A stretch of DNA of 8,585 bases from Candidatus Lindowiibacteriota bacterium (GCA_023249255.1 JAHFCY010000147.1:1-8585), one strand, 5' to 3'; positions 1 through 7,010 are shown, counted from the stretch's first letter. Notes: generated by a model not told the origin, from the sequence alone. Program-made: numbers and translations.

Positions 1-2961
1 GGTTTTGGCGTCAGGCGGCAATTGTAATGGACGGTCAAACGATCTATTCAAGGGTTCGTCGTTGATCCGGACGGCCGAAATGGCGGTATCCGGGGGAAGA
101 TCGAGCAGAAATCCGGACGCCGGAGGCGTCGGCATGTCAATCGTGAGGACCGACTGGCCCGATTGGGATTCGAGTCGGAAAGAACATGGTCCGAAATACG
201 TCGGGATGGATCGGAGGTCGATCACCTGTCCGGCGGCGAGCCACTCACGCGGGACGTTCGGCAAAATGTGGAGCGCGCCGCTCTCTTCCCGAAGGAGCAT
301 CTTTCGAAGAAGTTCGACATAGTGGCCGGCGACCCAGCCGTGGGGAACATCACCGACAATGCCGTCGGCAATTTCCCGCAGCCCCTGCGCGTTTTCACGG
401 GTGGGCATCGCCTCCATCCACGCGCCGGGGCAGGACTGATGCCGAAGGCTCCAGTCGAGATTTTTGAGGGCAACGTCACCCATTCCGACGAACGACAACG
501 GTCGCGCCAGCATCACGTTATATCCCCAGAAAAATTTTTCATATTCGACGTACCAGCCGCCGTCGAATCCGGAAAATTTTCCGCTGTTGTTCCAGAAATA
601 TTGATACGACTGGGACAACAGATCGAGCGGAACGGGGATGTCGAGACTCTGGCCGGGATCAAGCGCCGGACGCTGGGCCCAAGCCATCTGGGTGGCGCCG
701 AAGATCCGGAATTTTTCGTCGATCGTACTTTTCATTTCGGCCGGATACTCGTCGGCCAGGGCCGGAATGTATGAAATCCGGTCCCGTTTCATCACGGCGC
801 GGATACTGTCGGTGATGGCCTTGAGAAGGCCGTCGTATTCGGCGCCGATCCAGCGGGCGTCATCGGATTTTTTCAGGATGTTCGCCGCGTCGAGTGTCGA
901 TTTCAGGCCGATGACGCCATACCAGTCGTCGTAATAGAGATGGGACGGCATCGTGAAATTGTCCTGACTCATGCTTCTCGGAAGAAGGCCGTGTTCCGGC
1001 CGGTCCGGAGCGGACGATTCCCGCGACCGGAGCGTTTTCATGAGATCGCAATACTGCCTCATTTTGGGATAGATCGAATCAAGAAATCCGCCATCGCGGC
1101 TTAGCCGGTAGTGTTCATAAAACGCGAAGAGGGTGGCGCCGAGGCCGTCGAGATAATTGTCGGTTTCGTGATAGTCGAAATGGTCGAAGGAAGATTTCGC
1201 GTATGAAAAAAGTCCGACGTCGTCGAGGGCGACGGCCATGTCAACGGCGTCGTGGAGAAAAAACGAGTTGTAGCCGTATGGTCCCGGATGAAGTTCCGTG
1301 CCTTTCATCATGATCAGGATGTAATAAATGGACGAATAGAAAACGTCCGTATAGCGACTGTCGGGCAAATCGATCATGGCCGGAACGAGATTGCTCCAGA
1401 AATCACGGACGCGGTTGAAATTGGTCTCAAAGTCCAACTCGTCGGCTTTCGGAAGCGGGGCGCCGACGGACGGCACGACGAAATCGTAATTGGCCGTATC
1501 ACCGGGATCAAGAGCGGCATGATAGAGGATTGCCGCGGATGCGTTGCCGCCGTTGTCGGAAATTCCCGGGCCGGCTTTGAGAATTCGTGTGTGATCAAAT
1601 TTTTGAAGGTCGACCTCGTCAAGACCGGCAGGCGCGGGAGCGTCAAGAGGTTTGGGGAGAACCAATCCGATCGTGCCGTTGATCCGGACGCTGGTTCGGC
1701 CGTCGTAGGTGACATCCTTGACGCCGGGGCCGGCTTTCATGCGGGGAATAGGATTGGGACGGATGACGGCGTAGAGGGACAATTCGCGCGCGCGGTCGCC
1801 GCGGTTATGGAGAGATGTGCGGGCAAAATTCAGCCAGACATTTTTGTCCGGCGAAGCGCGGGTGAATACGGTGGTGGTGACATCGATATCCGCGAACGAC
1901 CACGTGATGACATTGATCGGCAGTCGGCCATCGAAGAGAGTCCATGCGGTTGGACGGGTCGATGGAGTGTAGAGAGTTTTCGATTTGTGGTCGTAGACCC
2001 AGAAACTGATTTGATGAGGGTGCGGCTCGGGTCCGAACGTTCCGTCGCGGCCGACGTACGTCGTCCATGCGCCGCCGACCCATCCGGTCAATCCGCGCAC
2101 ACGGTCGAGCGACGACCGGCGGGCCAGATCGTCCCATCGATCAAAGTGAATTTCCCGGATTGAGAATCCGGCCTGGCGATTCGGAAATCTGCATTGAATC
2201 TGGATCCATCTTGCACCGACGAGATTAACGGAAATCGTCTCAACGCCGCCTTTTCCATGCCGATCCTCATGAACCGGCGTCCACGCCGTTCCATCCCGTG
2301 AAATCCGGATCCGATACCATCCTGAAAAATCATCGCCCCAGTCGATACCCATCGCGCCGATGACGTCATCGCCCGGCATCTTCATCGTCAGCGTCGCTTC
2401 GATCGTGTCTCCGCTGGACCACTGCGTGGTCGGGTCGGCGTCGACGGCGTTTTCGGGCGGCGATGACGGATCGGCCGAGGACGCGGTCATTCGAATTTCC
2501 TCGTCCAATCCTTTCACCGACATCTCCCACAGCGAATAGCCCCACGGCGTGCCGCGTTTTCGGCCGGTCAAGCGGATCCATCGGGCGGAACGCCTGCCGA
2601 AATAAATGTCGTCGGTGAGGCCGTCGCCGCTTTCCGTACGATACACCGTCTGCCAGCGATTGCCGTCTTGGGATATCGAGATGTCATACGACTGCCCGAA
2701 TGCCGCTTCCCAGACCAGCCGAACGCCGACGATATCCTTGACCGAACCGAGATCGACTTGAAACCACTCGGAGTCATTGAACCGGCTGCTCCAACGCGTC
2801 GACGGATTCTGATCGATGGCGTTTTGCGGGACGAGGTCCCCGTCAGATGAGGATGCGGCCGCCGAGACCGGCCGGGGACCGGCGAAAGCCGGGGATGCGG
2901 CGCAAGCGCTTAACATAACGGCCAAAAAAAACGGGATCGAACCTTTTCGACCGCGCACCAT
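1..2961 (-). CDS. Exported discoidin-domain, six-hairpin glycosidase-like protein, 3'-truncated
   Basis: The frame is open for 987 codons from ATG 2961 to the left edge with no stop, so the gene continues outside. The N-terminus is MVRGRK, a hydrophobic core, then LSAC: a lipobox with Cys20. An AFA-Gly site at 27-28 is an alternative signal-peptidase I cut. Residues 43-151 form an F5/8 type C (discoidin/CBM32-like) module (NAIDQNPSTRWSS, WFQVDLG, YDISISQDG, RWIRLTG). Residues 156-276 are a second one (ENAVDADPTTQWSS, YRIRISRDG, ARWIQIQC). About 285-505 is a beta-rich domain. A linker (DFWSNL..., IDLPD, 520-534) leads into a helical barrel (535-890) with FLHDAVDMA (568-576), GFDGGWYVEYEKFFWG (798-813) and MEAMPTRE (849-856). 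A C-terminal beta domain starts near 895 (LHILPNVPREWL). This order is that of GH15/63/65/78-type (alpha/alpha)6 glycosidases. I cannot assign a CAZy family; Glu850, Glu856 and Asp571 are candidate catalytic residues only. Confidence 0.85.
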   Translation of the reverse strand, partial: MVRGRKGSIPFFLAVMLSACAASPAFAGPRPVSAAASSSDGDLVPQNAIDQNPSTRWSSRFNDSEWFQVDLGSVKDIVGVRLVWEAAFGQSYDISISQDGNRWQTVYRTESGDGLTDDIYFGRRSARWIRLTGRKRGTPWGYSLWEMSVKGLDEEIRMTASSADPSSPPENAVDADPTTQWSSGDTIEATLTMKMPGDDVIGAMGIDWGDDFSGWYRIRISRDGTAWTPVHEDRHGKGGVETISVNLVGARWIQIQCRFPNRQAGFSIREIHFDRWDDLARRSSLDRVRGLTGWVGGAWTTYVGRDGTFGPEPHPHQISFWVYDHKSKTLYTPSTRPTAWTLFDGRLPINVITWSFADIDVTTTVFTRASPDKNVWLNFARTSLHNRGDRARELSLYAVIRPNPIPRMKAGPGVKDVTYDGRTSVRINGTIGLVLPKPLDAPAPAGLDEVDLQKFDHTRILKAGPGISDNGGNASAAILYHAALDPGDTANYDFVVPSVGAPLPKADELDFETNFNRVRDFWSNLVPAMIDLPDSRYTDVFYSSIYYILIMMKGTELHPGPYGYNSFFLHDAVDMAVALDDVGLFSYAKSSFDHFDYHETDNYLDGLGATLFAFYEHYRLSRDGGFLDSIYPKMRQYCDLMKTLRSRESSAPDRPEHGLLPRSMSQDNFTMPSHLYYDDWYGVIGLKSTLDAANILKKSDDARWIGAEYDGLLKAITDSIRAVMKRDRISYIPALADEYPAEMKSTIDEKFRIFGATQMAWAQRPALDPGQSLDIPVPLDLLSQSYQYFWNNSGKFSGFDGGWYVEYEKFFWGYNVMLARPLSFVGMGDVALKNLDWSLRHQSCPGAWMEAMPTRENAQGLREIADGIVGDVPHGWVAGHYVELLRKMLLREESGALHILPNVPREWLAAGQVIDLRSIPTYFGPCSFRLESQSGQSVLTIDMPTPPASGFLLDLPPDTAISAVRINDEPLNRSFDRPLQLPPDAKT

Positions 2962-2962
2962 C

Positions 2963-4288
2963 TCACCGGCTCCCTCGTTTGGTTCGGGCGTCAATCCAAA
3001 CGGCGATGACGATGATGAGACCCTTGAAAACGAGTTGAATGGGATTGGGGAGGGCCATAATGCTCATTCCGTTGACGACGATGCCGATGATGAGCGCGCC
3101 AATCAGCGTCCCGCTGATGGTTCCGACTCCACCCATGAGGCTTGTACCGCCAACGACAGCCGCCGCGATGGCTTCAAGTTCAGCGAGGATTCCCTGCGTG
3201 GCCGGAGCGGCGCCCTGGGCGCGGCAGGTGGAGATGATGCCGGAGACGGCGCACAAGAAACCCATGAGGGTGAACACGAGAAACGTGCATTGCTCGACGC
3301 GAACGCCAGATAGGTGGGCCGCCTGTTTGTTGCCGCCGATCGCGTAGAGGTGCCGGCCGAATACGGTGCGGTTGAGCAAAAAGGATCCGGCGAGGGCGAT
3401 GACGGCGAAAATCAAAACCATCACGGGCAGTCCCTGGTGGGACACAAAAACCCAGCCGCCGAAGGCGCATCCGGCGGCGACGAGAGCGATTTTGATGGCG
3501 ATATCGCGCGCCGATTCCGCGCTTGCTCCGTGTTGCGCCGACTTGCGGCACGACCGGAGGAAATAGGCGAGCCACACGACAAAGACCGCAACGAAGAGCG
3601 CGACGGTAAACCACGGAAACAGCGAGTGATCACGGTCGATCTTGCCGATATTGGCCGCGCCGCCCGGCAAGATAGCGGGGAGAAACAGATCATCGACGTA
3701 TTTTTCGATCCAGATGGACTGCGGATAATTGCGGGACGCGAATTCCGCGGCGACGCCGGCGGGAATGTCTGACAGGTGGTGAGTCCATCGGAAAAGGATT
3801 TTATCGATCGTATCGACGCCGATGGTTTTGAAGAGATCGGCCTTGGTGCGGATCGACTGCGAGCCGGTGACGAGGTAAGCGATGCCGCGGGCGATGGTCA
3901 GCATGCCAAGGGTGACAACGAAGGGAATCATTTTGAACCGGGCGATGAGGCTTGCGTTGACGGCGCCGAGGGCCGTTCCGGCCAGAATGGCGCAGAGGAT
4001 TGCGAGGCACGGTCCCATCCATCCGAGCGGCTCGAATATTTCCGCCGTGGATGCGAGCGTGATACCGGCGACTGCGAGCATGCTTCCGACGGAGAGGTCG
4101 ATACCGCCGATGAGGATCACCATGGTCATGCCGATGGCGAGGATGCCGGTCTGGGTGATCTGCTGGGAGAGGTTGGACAGATTTTCGGGCGTGAGGAAAC
4201 TCCAGTCTCCGGTTTTGAAGTGCGTGATCAGGGCCATGCCGATAAAAACAAGGATAAGAGAAAACAGGATGCCGTATTTTCGAATCAT
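2963..4288 (-). CDS. xylH: XylH-like sugar ABC transporter permease
   Basis: Inner-membrane channel subunit of the CUT2 (ribose/xylose/galactose type) importer. 441 aa against about 393 for E. coli XylH. Family marks in order: hydrophobic TM1 (6-22), GGIDLSVGS (61-69), a strongly hydrophobic 92-140 region, AIGGNKQAAHLSG (316-328), and EAIAAAVVGGTSLMGGVG (372-389) followed by a glycine-rich membrane segment and a hydrophobic C-terminal helix. The extra length lies mainly in a polar stretch at about 145-223 (ends DRDHSLFPW), between membrane segments. ATG 4288 is the first good start. A G-run 12 nt upstream is a poor ribosome-binding site, and the xylG-xylH gap carries a stem-loop, so expression may be lower than that of xylF. 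The stop is 1 nt before the next gene. Confidence 0.92.
   Translation of the reverse strand: MIRKYGILFSLILVFIGMALITHFKTGDWSFLTPENLSNLSQQITQTGILAIGMTMVILIGGIDLSVGSMLAVAGITLASTAEIFEPLGWMGPCLAILCAILAGTALGAVNASLIARFKMIPFVVTLGMLTIARGIAYLVTGSQSIRTKADLFKTIGVDTIDKILFRWTHHLSDIPAGVAAEFASRNYPQSIWIEKYVDDLFLPAILPGGAANIGKIDRDHSLFPWFTVALFVAVFVVWLAYFLRSCRKSAQHGASAESARDIAIKIALVAAGCAFGGWVFVSHQGLPVMVLIFAVIALAGSFLLNRTVFGRHLYAIGGNKQAAHLSGVRVEQCTFLVFTLMGFLCAVSGIISTCRAQGAAPATQGILAELEAIAAAVVGGTSLMGGVGTISGTLIGALIIGIVVNGMSIMALPNPIQLVFKGLIIVIAVWIDARTKRGSR
2970..2976 (-). promoter_or_regulatory. Ribosome-binding site of the discoidin-glycosidase gene, inside xylH
   Basis: The coding strand reads GAGGGAG within the last codons of xylH, then an 8-nt spacer that includes the xylH TGA, then ATG at 2961. 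The position supports ATG 2961 over later in-frame starts and implies that ribosomes finishing xylH re-initiate here. Confidence 0.7.
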
Positions 4289-4311
4289 ATTCTGACGGAC
4301 CCCCCATCCAG

Positions 4312-4332
4312 CTTCCCCCTCAAGGGGGGAAG
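4312..4332 (-). repeat. Perfect stem-loop (inverted repeat) in xylG-xylH gap
   Basis: In the transcript, CTTCCCCC pairs with GGGGGAAG in an 8-bp perfect stem closing a 5-nt loop. It lies 7 nt after the xylG stop and 23 nt before the xylH start. No run of U follows, so it is not a classical intrinsic terminator. It could slow 3' exonucleases, cause partial attenuation before xylH, or be a copy of a dispersed palindromic element. A second G-run (4305-4300) just upstream of xylH could compete for the same C-run. Confidence 0.8.
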
Positions 4333-4339
4333 GGTTGTT

Positions 4340-5863
4340 TTAAACATTGCCGGTCGCGAGCGCGCCGAGTTTTTCCGGGGTGGCGTCTCCGATGGCGCAT
4401 TCAGCCACGAGGCGGCCCTCCCGCATGACCATGACGCGATCGCTCATGCCGAGAAGTTCCGGCAGGTCGGACGACACCATGACGATGCCTTTGTTTTCCA
4501 TCTTGAGCCGGTTCATGATCTGATATATTTCGCTTTTCGCGCCGACGTCGACGCCGCGCGTCGGTTCATCGAGAAATAGAATCGACGGCCGGCTCAAAAG
4601 CCACCGGCCGAGAAGTCCCTTCTGTTGATTCCCGCCGCTTAGATTTTTTACGGTCTGAAATTCCGACGGCGTTTTGACGCCCAGCGTTCGAATGGATTCG
4701 CGCACCGTTTCAAGTTCCCGATGCCGGTCGACGACGCCGCGGCCGGCGAAAAACCTGCCGAGGGCGGCGATGGAGATGTTGAAATCGAGGCCGGCCTCCA
4801 GAAACAATCCAAGGATTTTCCGGTCCTCCGTGCAGAGGCCGATACCGGCGCGGATCGCGTCACAGGGCGATTGAATCTTTACGCGGTTGCCGCGGATAAA
4901 AACTTCGCCGGAAAATTCATCCGGCGCGAATCCGCCAAAAATGGCGGTCAGCAATTCCGACCGACCGCTGCCCATGAGGCCATAAATCCCGAGAATTTCG
5001 CCTTCGCGCACGTGCATGGCCGCGTCTTCGATGATTCTTTCGCCCGGCAGAAACGGATGGTCGACGGAAAAGTTTTTGATCTCGAGGATCGTCTCGCCCG
5101 GCGCGTGTTCGACGCGCGGGTAGAGGTGGGCGATGTCACGGCCGACCATGGCGCGGACGATGTCGGCCTTGTTGAGCGTCGCGGTCGGCATGGGCTCGCC
5201 GATGGTGCGACCGTCGCGCAGGACCGCGATGGCGTCGCAGAGTTCCTTCACCTCATCGAGCTTGTGCGAGATGTAGACGCAGGCGACGCCGGATTGCCGA
5301 AGATCGCGGAGGATCGAGAACAGTTTGACGACCTCCTCGCCGGTCAGGGCCGAGGTCGGCTCGTCGAGGATCAAAAACCGCGCGTTTTTCGAGAGGGCGC
5401 GGGCGATTTCGACGAGCTGGTTTTCGCCGATGTTCAAATCCGAGACGAGATCATCGGGATCGATGTTGATGCGGAAGCGTTCGAGGAGGCGGACCGCGGA
5501 CGAGCGAGTTTCATCCCAGTCGATGACGCCGCGGCGCGCGACTTCGTTTCCCATGAACAGATTTTCCGCGACGGTCAACTGCGGAAAAAGAGACAGTTCC
5601 TGATGAATGATCGCGATTCCGGACTGCTCGGCCTCCTTTGTTGTTCGAAACCGTTTTTCGGCGCCGGCGATCAAAATCCGGCCTTCGTATTCGGGATGGG
5701 GAATCACGCCGCTCAAAATTTTCATGAGCGTTGATTTTCCGGCGCCGTTTTCGCCGCAGAGTCCGAGAATTTGTCCCGGCTCAATCGTGAAATTGACGCG
5801 GTCGAGCGCGCGGACCCCCGGGAAATCCTTGACGATCTCCCGCATTTCCAGCGCAACAGTCAT
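4340..5863 (-). CDS. xylG: XylG-like sugar ABC transporter ATP-binding protein (double NBD)
   Basis: Cytoplasmic ATPase powering monosaccharide import with the permease and binding protein on either side. 507 aa, the normal CUT2 size, with two fused nucleotide-binding domains. NBD1: Walker A GENGAGKST (37-45), Q-loop Gln88, signature LNIGENQ (143-149), Walker B FLILDEP (163-169), switch His200. NBD2: degenerate Walker A GLMGSGRS (295-302, Arg in place of Lys), the TEDRK motif (345-349) typical of this class, signature LSGGNQQ (408-414), Walker B ILFLDEP (428-434). The Arg substitution is usual in RbsA/XylG/MglA proteins. I chose ATG 5863 because the upstream in-frame TTG (5887) lies inside the heptad array and would add eight repeat-encoded residues. 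The Shine-Dalgarno before 5863 is weak, which suggests coupling to xylF translation. Sugar specificity is inferred from XylF. Confidence 0.93.
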   Translation of the reverse strand: MTVALEMREIVKDFPGVRALDRVNFTIEPGQILGLCGENGAGKSTLMKILSGVIPHPEYEGRILIAGAEKRFRTTKEAEQSGIAIIHQELSLFPQLTVAENLFMGNEVARRGVIDWDETRSSAVRLLERFRINIDPDDLVSDLNIGENQLVEIARALSKNARFLILDEPTSALTGEEVVKLFSILRDLRQSGVACVYISHKLDEVKELCDAIAVLRDGRTIGEPMPTATLNKADIVRAMVGRDIAHLYPRVEHAPGETILEIKNFSVDHPFLPGERIIEDAAMHVREGEILGIYGLMGSGRSELLTAIFGGFAPDEFSGEVFIRGNRVKIQSPCDAIRAGIGLCTEDRKILGLFLEAGLDFNISIAALGRFFAGRGVVDRHRELETVRESIRTLGVKTPSEFQTVKNLSGGNQQKGLLGRWLLSRPSILFLDEPTRGVDVGAKSEIYQIMNRLKMENKGIVMVSSDLPELLGMSDRVMVMREGRLVAECAIGDATPEKLGALATGNV

Positions 5864-5870
5864 GGCCGCC

Positions 5871-5905
5871 CGAAATCCAAAATCCAAAATCCAAAATCTA
5901 AAATC
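5871..5905 (-). repeat. Five tandem GATTTTG-type heptads between xylF and xylG
   Basis: On the coding strand the sequence is GATTTTA, three copies of GATTTTG, then GATTTCG: five 7-nt units with no gap. The first unit begins with the GA of the xylF TGA stop, and the array ends 7 nt before the xylG ATG, so it makes up nearly the whole 40-nt gap. AT-rich heptads contrast with the GC-rich genes on both sides. Short tandem heptamers of this style are known in cyanobacterial intergenic regions; whether this is related cannot be told from the window. Confidence 0.9.
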
Positions 5906-6983
5906 ACAGTGGATACCTTGGGCCGGCGTCGACGACGACGGCTTTGTAGGTTTCGGCCGTGACTTCCTTGACCGGCGTCAGGATCGTCTTGATTCCTTTG
6001 GCATCCTTGTAGTCGGTGGTCGACGAAGCGGCTAGAGCCTGGCCTTGGGCGATCTGGACAGCTAATTCAGCCGCGCGAGCCGCGAGCGTGATCTCGTCCT
6101 TGTAGACGTCCTGCTGTTGTTTGCCCTCGACGATGTACTCGATGTTGGCCTTGTCGGCGTCGGCGCCGGTGATGAAAATCTGCCCGGACTTGCCGGCTTT
6201 CTCAACCGCCTGGACGGCGCCGCGGGCCATGCCGCTGTTGTTGCAGAGGATGATCCGGATGTCGGGATAGGTCACGAGCGCGTTTTCGACGGTCTTCAGG
6301 GCTTGCTCGGTGCCCCAAGCGTCGTGATACTGCTGAACGGCGACGGGAATACCGGCGGATTTGAGTTCGTCGAGATTAGCTTTCGTGATCGCCTCCGCGA
6401 CGCTGTGACCCTGCTGGCCGCTGCAGACGAGGGCCTTGCCCGCGAGTTTTTTCAATTTCATCCACGCGGCGGCGGCGCGGGCCTGAAGACGTCCGACGTC
6501 GAATGAATCCTGACCCGCGTAAAAATCGAGTTCGGGATGGTTGATCATGCGATCGTAGGCGACCACCTTCACGCCTTTTTGGTGGGCCTTGTCGATGAAC
6601 ACGGCGGCGTTGTCGCTGTTGACCGGCTGAAGCACGAGGACCTGGATGCCGCGGGACAGCATGGTCTCGACGTTGACCGCCTGTTTGTTCTCGTCGTTGT
6701 CACAGCTTAAAAACAAAACCTCGGCGCCGAGCGCCTGCGCGGTCTTGATGAAACTGTCCTTGTCGCGCTGGTATCGCTCCTCCTGCTCGGTTCCGAGAAT
6801 GAATCCGATTTTGGGACCGGACGACGATGGCGCGGGGCCGGCCGTCGGGCTTTTGCCGCAAGACCACAGGCTGACGGCAAACGCCATCAAAACCAAAACG
6901 AACTTTCCAAACTTTCCCTCTCGTCCGTAATTGTCTGTGTCTGTCTGTGCCTGTGTGCGTCTGTCTGTGGCCATGGTTTTCAT
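5904..6983 (-). CDS. xylF: XylF-like sugar ABC transporter substrate-binding lipoprotein
   Basis: Periplasmic-binding-protein-type receptor that captures a monosaccharide and delivers it to the XylGH-type importer encoded downstream. 359 aa from ATG 6983. Residues 29-41 are hydrophobic and end SLWSC, so Cys42 is a likely lipidation site (Trp at -2 is atypical), followed by a Gly/Pro/Ser linker. The mature part begins PKIGFIL (57-63) and follows E. coli XylF in order: EERYQRDKD (68-76), AYDRMIN (142-148), HDAW (220-223), GADAD (273-277) and VYK (293-295). The ligand-contacting Arg, Asp-Arg, Trp, Asp and Lys positions I recall for XylF are kept. The usual Asn-Asp of the hinge-side motif reads Asn-Ser (249-250). 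Residues 1-28 are an unusual hydrophilic extension encoded by simple repeats. Family is firm; ligand (xylose or another aldose) is inferred. Confidence 0.92.
   Translation of the reverse strand: MKTMATDRRTQAQTDTDNYGREGKFGKFVLVLMAFAVSLWSCGKSPTAGPAPSSSGPKIGFILGTEQEERYQRDKDSFIKTAQALGAEVLFLSCDNDENKQAVNVETMLSRGIQVLVLQPVNSDNAAVFIDKAHQKGVKVVAYDRMINHPELDFYAGQDSFDVGRLQARAAAAWMKLKKLAGKALVCSGQQGHSVAEAITKANLDELKSAGIPVAVQQYHDAWGTEQALKTVENALVTYPDIRIILCNNSGMARGAVQAVEKAGKSGQIFITGADADKANIEYIVEGKQQQDVYKDEITLAARAAELAVQIAQGQALAASSTTDYKDAKGIKTILTPVKEVTAETYKAVVVDAGPRYPL
6900..6917 (-). repeat. 9-bp tandem duplication in xylF signal-peptide region
   Basis: Coding strand GGAAAGTTT followed directly by GGAAAGTTC; it encodes the repeated Gly-Lys-Phe at residues 23-28. 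The duplication supplies two lysines (24 and 27) just before the hydrophobic core, so it may be what gives this signal peptide its positive n-region. Confidence 0.7.
6932..6969 (-). repeat. Degenerate CAGA/CACA microsatellite inside the xylF 5' end
   Basis: On the coding strand this stretch is almost entirely CA, CAGA and CACAG units. It contains the same 11-mer, CACAGACAGAC, twice at a 20-nt offset (6969-6959 and 6949-6939). Translated, it gives the Thr/Asp/Gln/Arg-rich run at residues 6-17 of the XylF-like protein, ahead of the signal-peptide core. Such low-complexity sequence is unlike the rest of the gene and looks like an inserted or expanded simple repeat. Confidence 0.8.
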
Positions 6984-6990
6984 CTTCAAT

Positions 6991-6998
6991 TCCTCCTC
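6991..6998 (-). promoter_or_regulatory. Strong ribosome-binding site of xylF
   Basis: The coding strand reads GAGGAGGA, containing a complete AGGAGG at 6997-6992, followed by an 8-nt spacer and ATG at 6983. This decides the xylF start: the in-frame TTG at 6989 lies only 2 nt after the motif and is too close. It is the best Shine-Dalgarno sequence in the window, which fits the usual need for an excess of binding protein over ATPase and permease. Confidence 0.85.
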
Positions 6999-7010
6999 AA
7001 ATCAAGTTTG

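Noticed and set aside
1252-2163. Long plus-strand open frame of about 303 codons
   Set aside because: It lies fully opposite the discoidin-glycosidase gene, has low-complexity Arg/Asp/Gly-rich composition, no recognisable domain and no ribosome-binding site; it is an antisense shadow of a GC-rich gene.
4312-4332. Intrinsic terminator after xylG
   Set aside because: The stem is good but no U-run follows in the transcript, and xylH starts 23 nt later in the same orientation, so full termination is unlikely.
3776-4579. Plus-strand open frame of about 267 codons across xylH and the end of xylG
   Set aside because: It is antisense to two well-supported genes and to their intergenic hairpin, with very acidic low-complexity content typical of shadow frames.
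4960-4983. Defective Walker A in the second half of XylG as a sign of a broken ATPase
   Set aside because: Replacement of Lys by Arg in the second nucleotide-binding domain is normal in the RbsA/XylG/MglA class; NBD1 is intact.
4721-5734. Long plus-strand open frame of about 337 codons
   Set aside because: It mirrors xylG, which has all ABC ATPase motifs in the minus frame; the antisense product is unstructured in composition and matches nothing I know.
5864-5887. Upstream TTG start for xylG
   Set aside because: It would add eight residues encoded by the heptad array, has no ribosome-binding site, and the family N-terminus fits ATG 5863.
5871-5905. Possible CRISPR-like or operator array
   Set aside because: Units are 7 nt and contiguous without spacers, with no dyad symmetry; this is a simple tandem repeat.
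6932-6969. Phase-variable contingency locus through tetranucleotide repeats
   Set aside because: Only very short perfect CAGA runs are present and the units are degenerate, too few and too impure for the high slippage seen in classical phase-variable genes.
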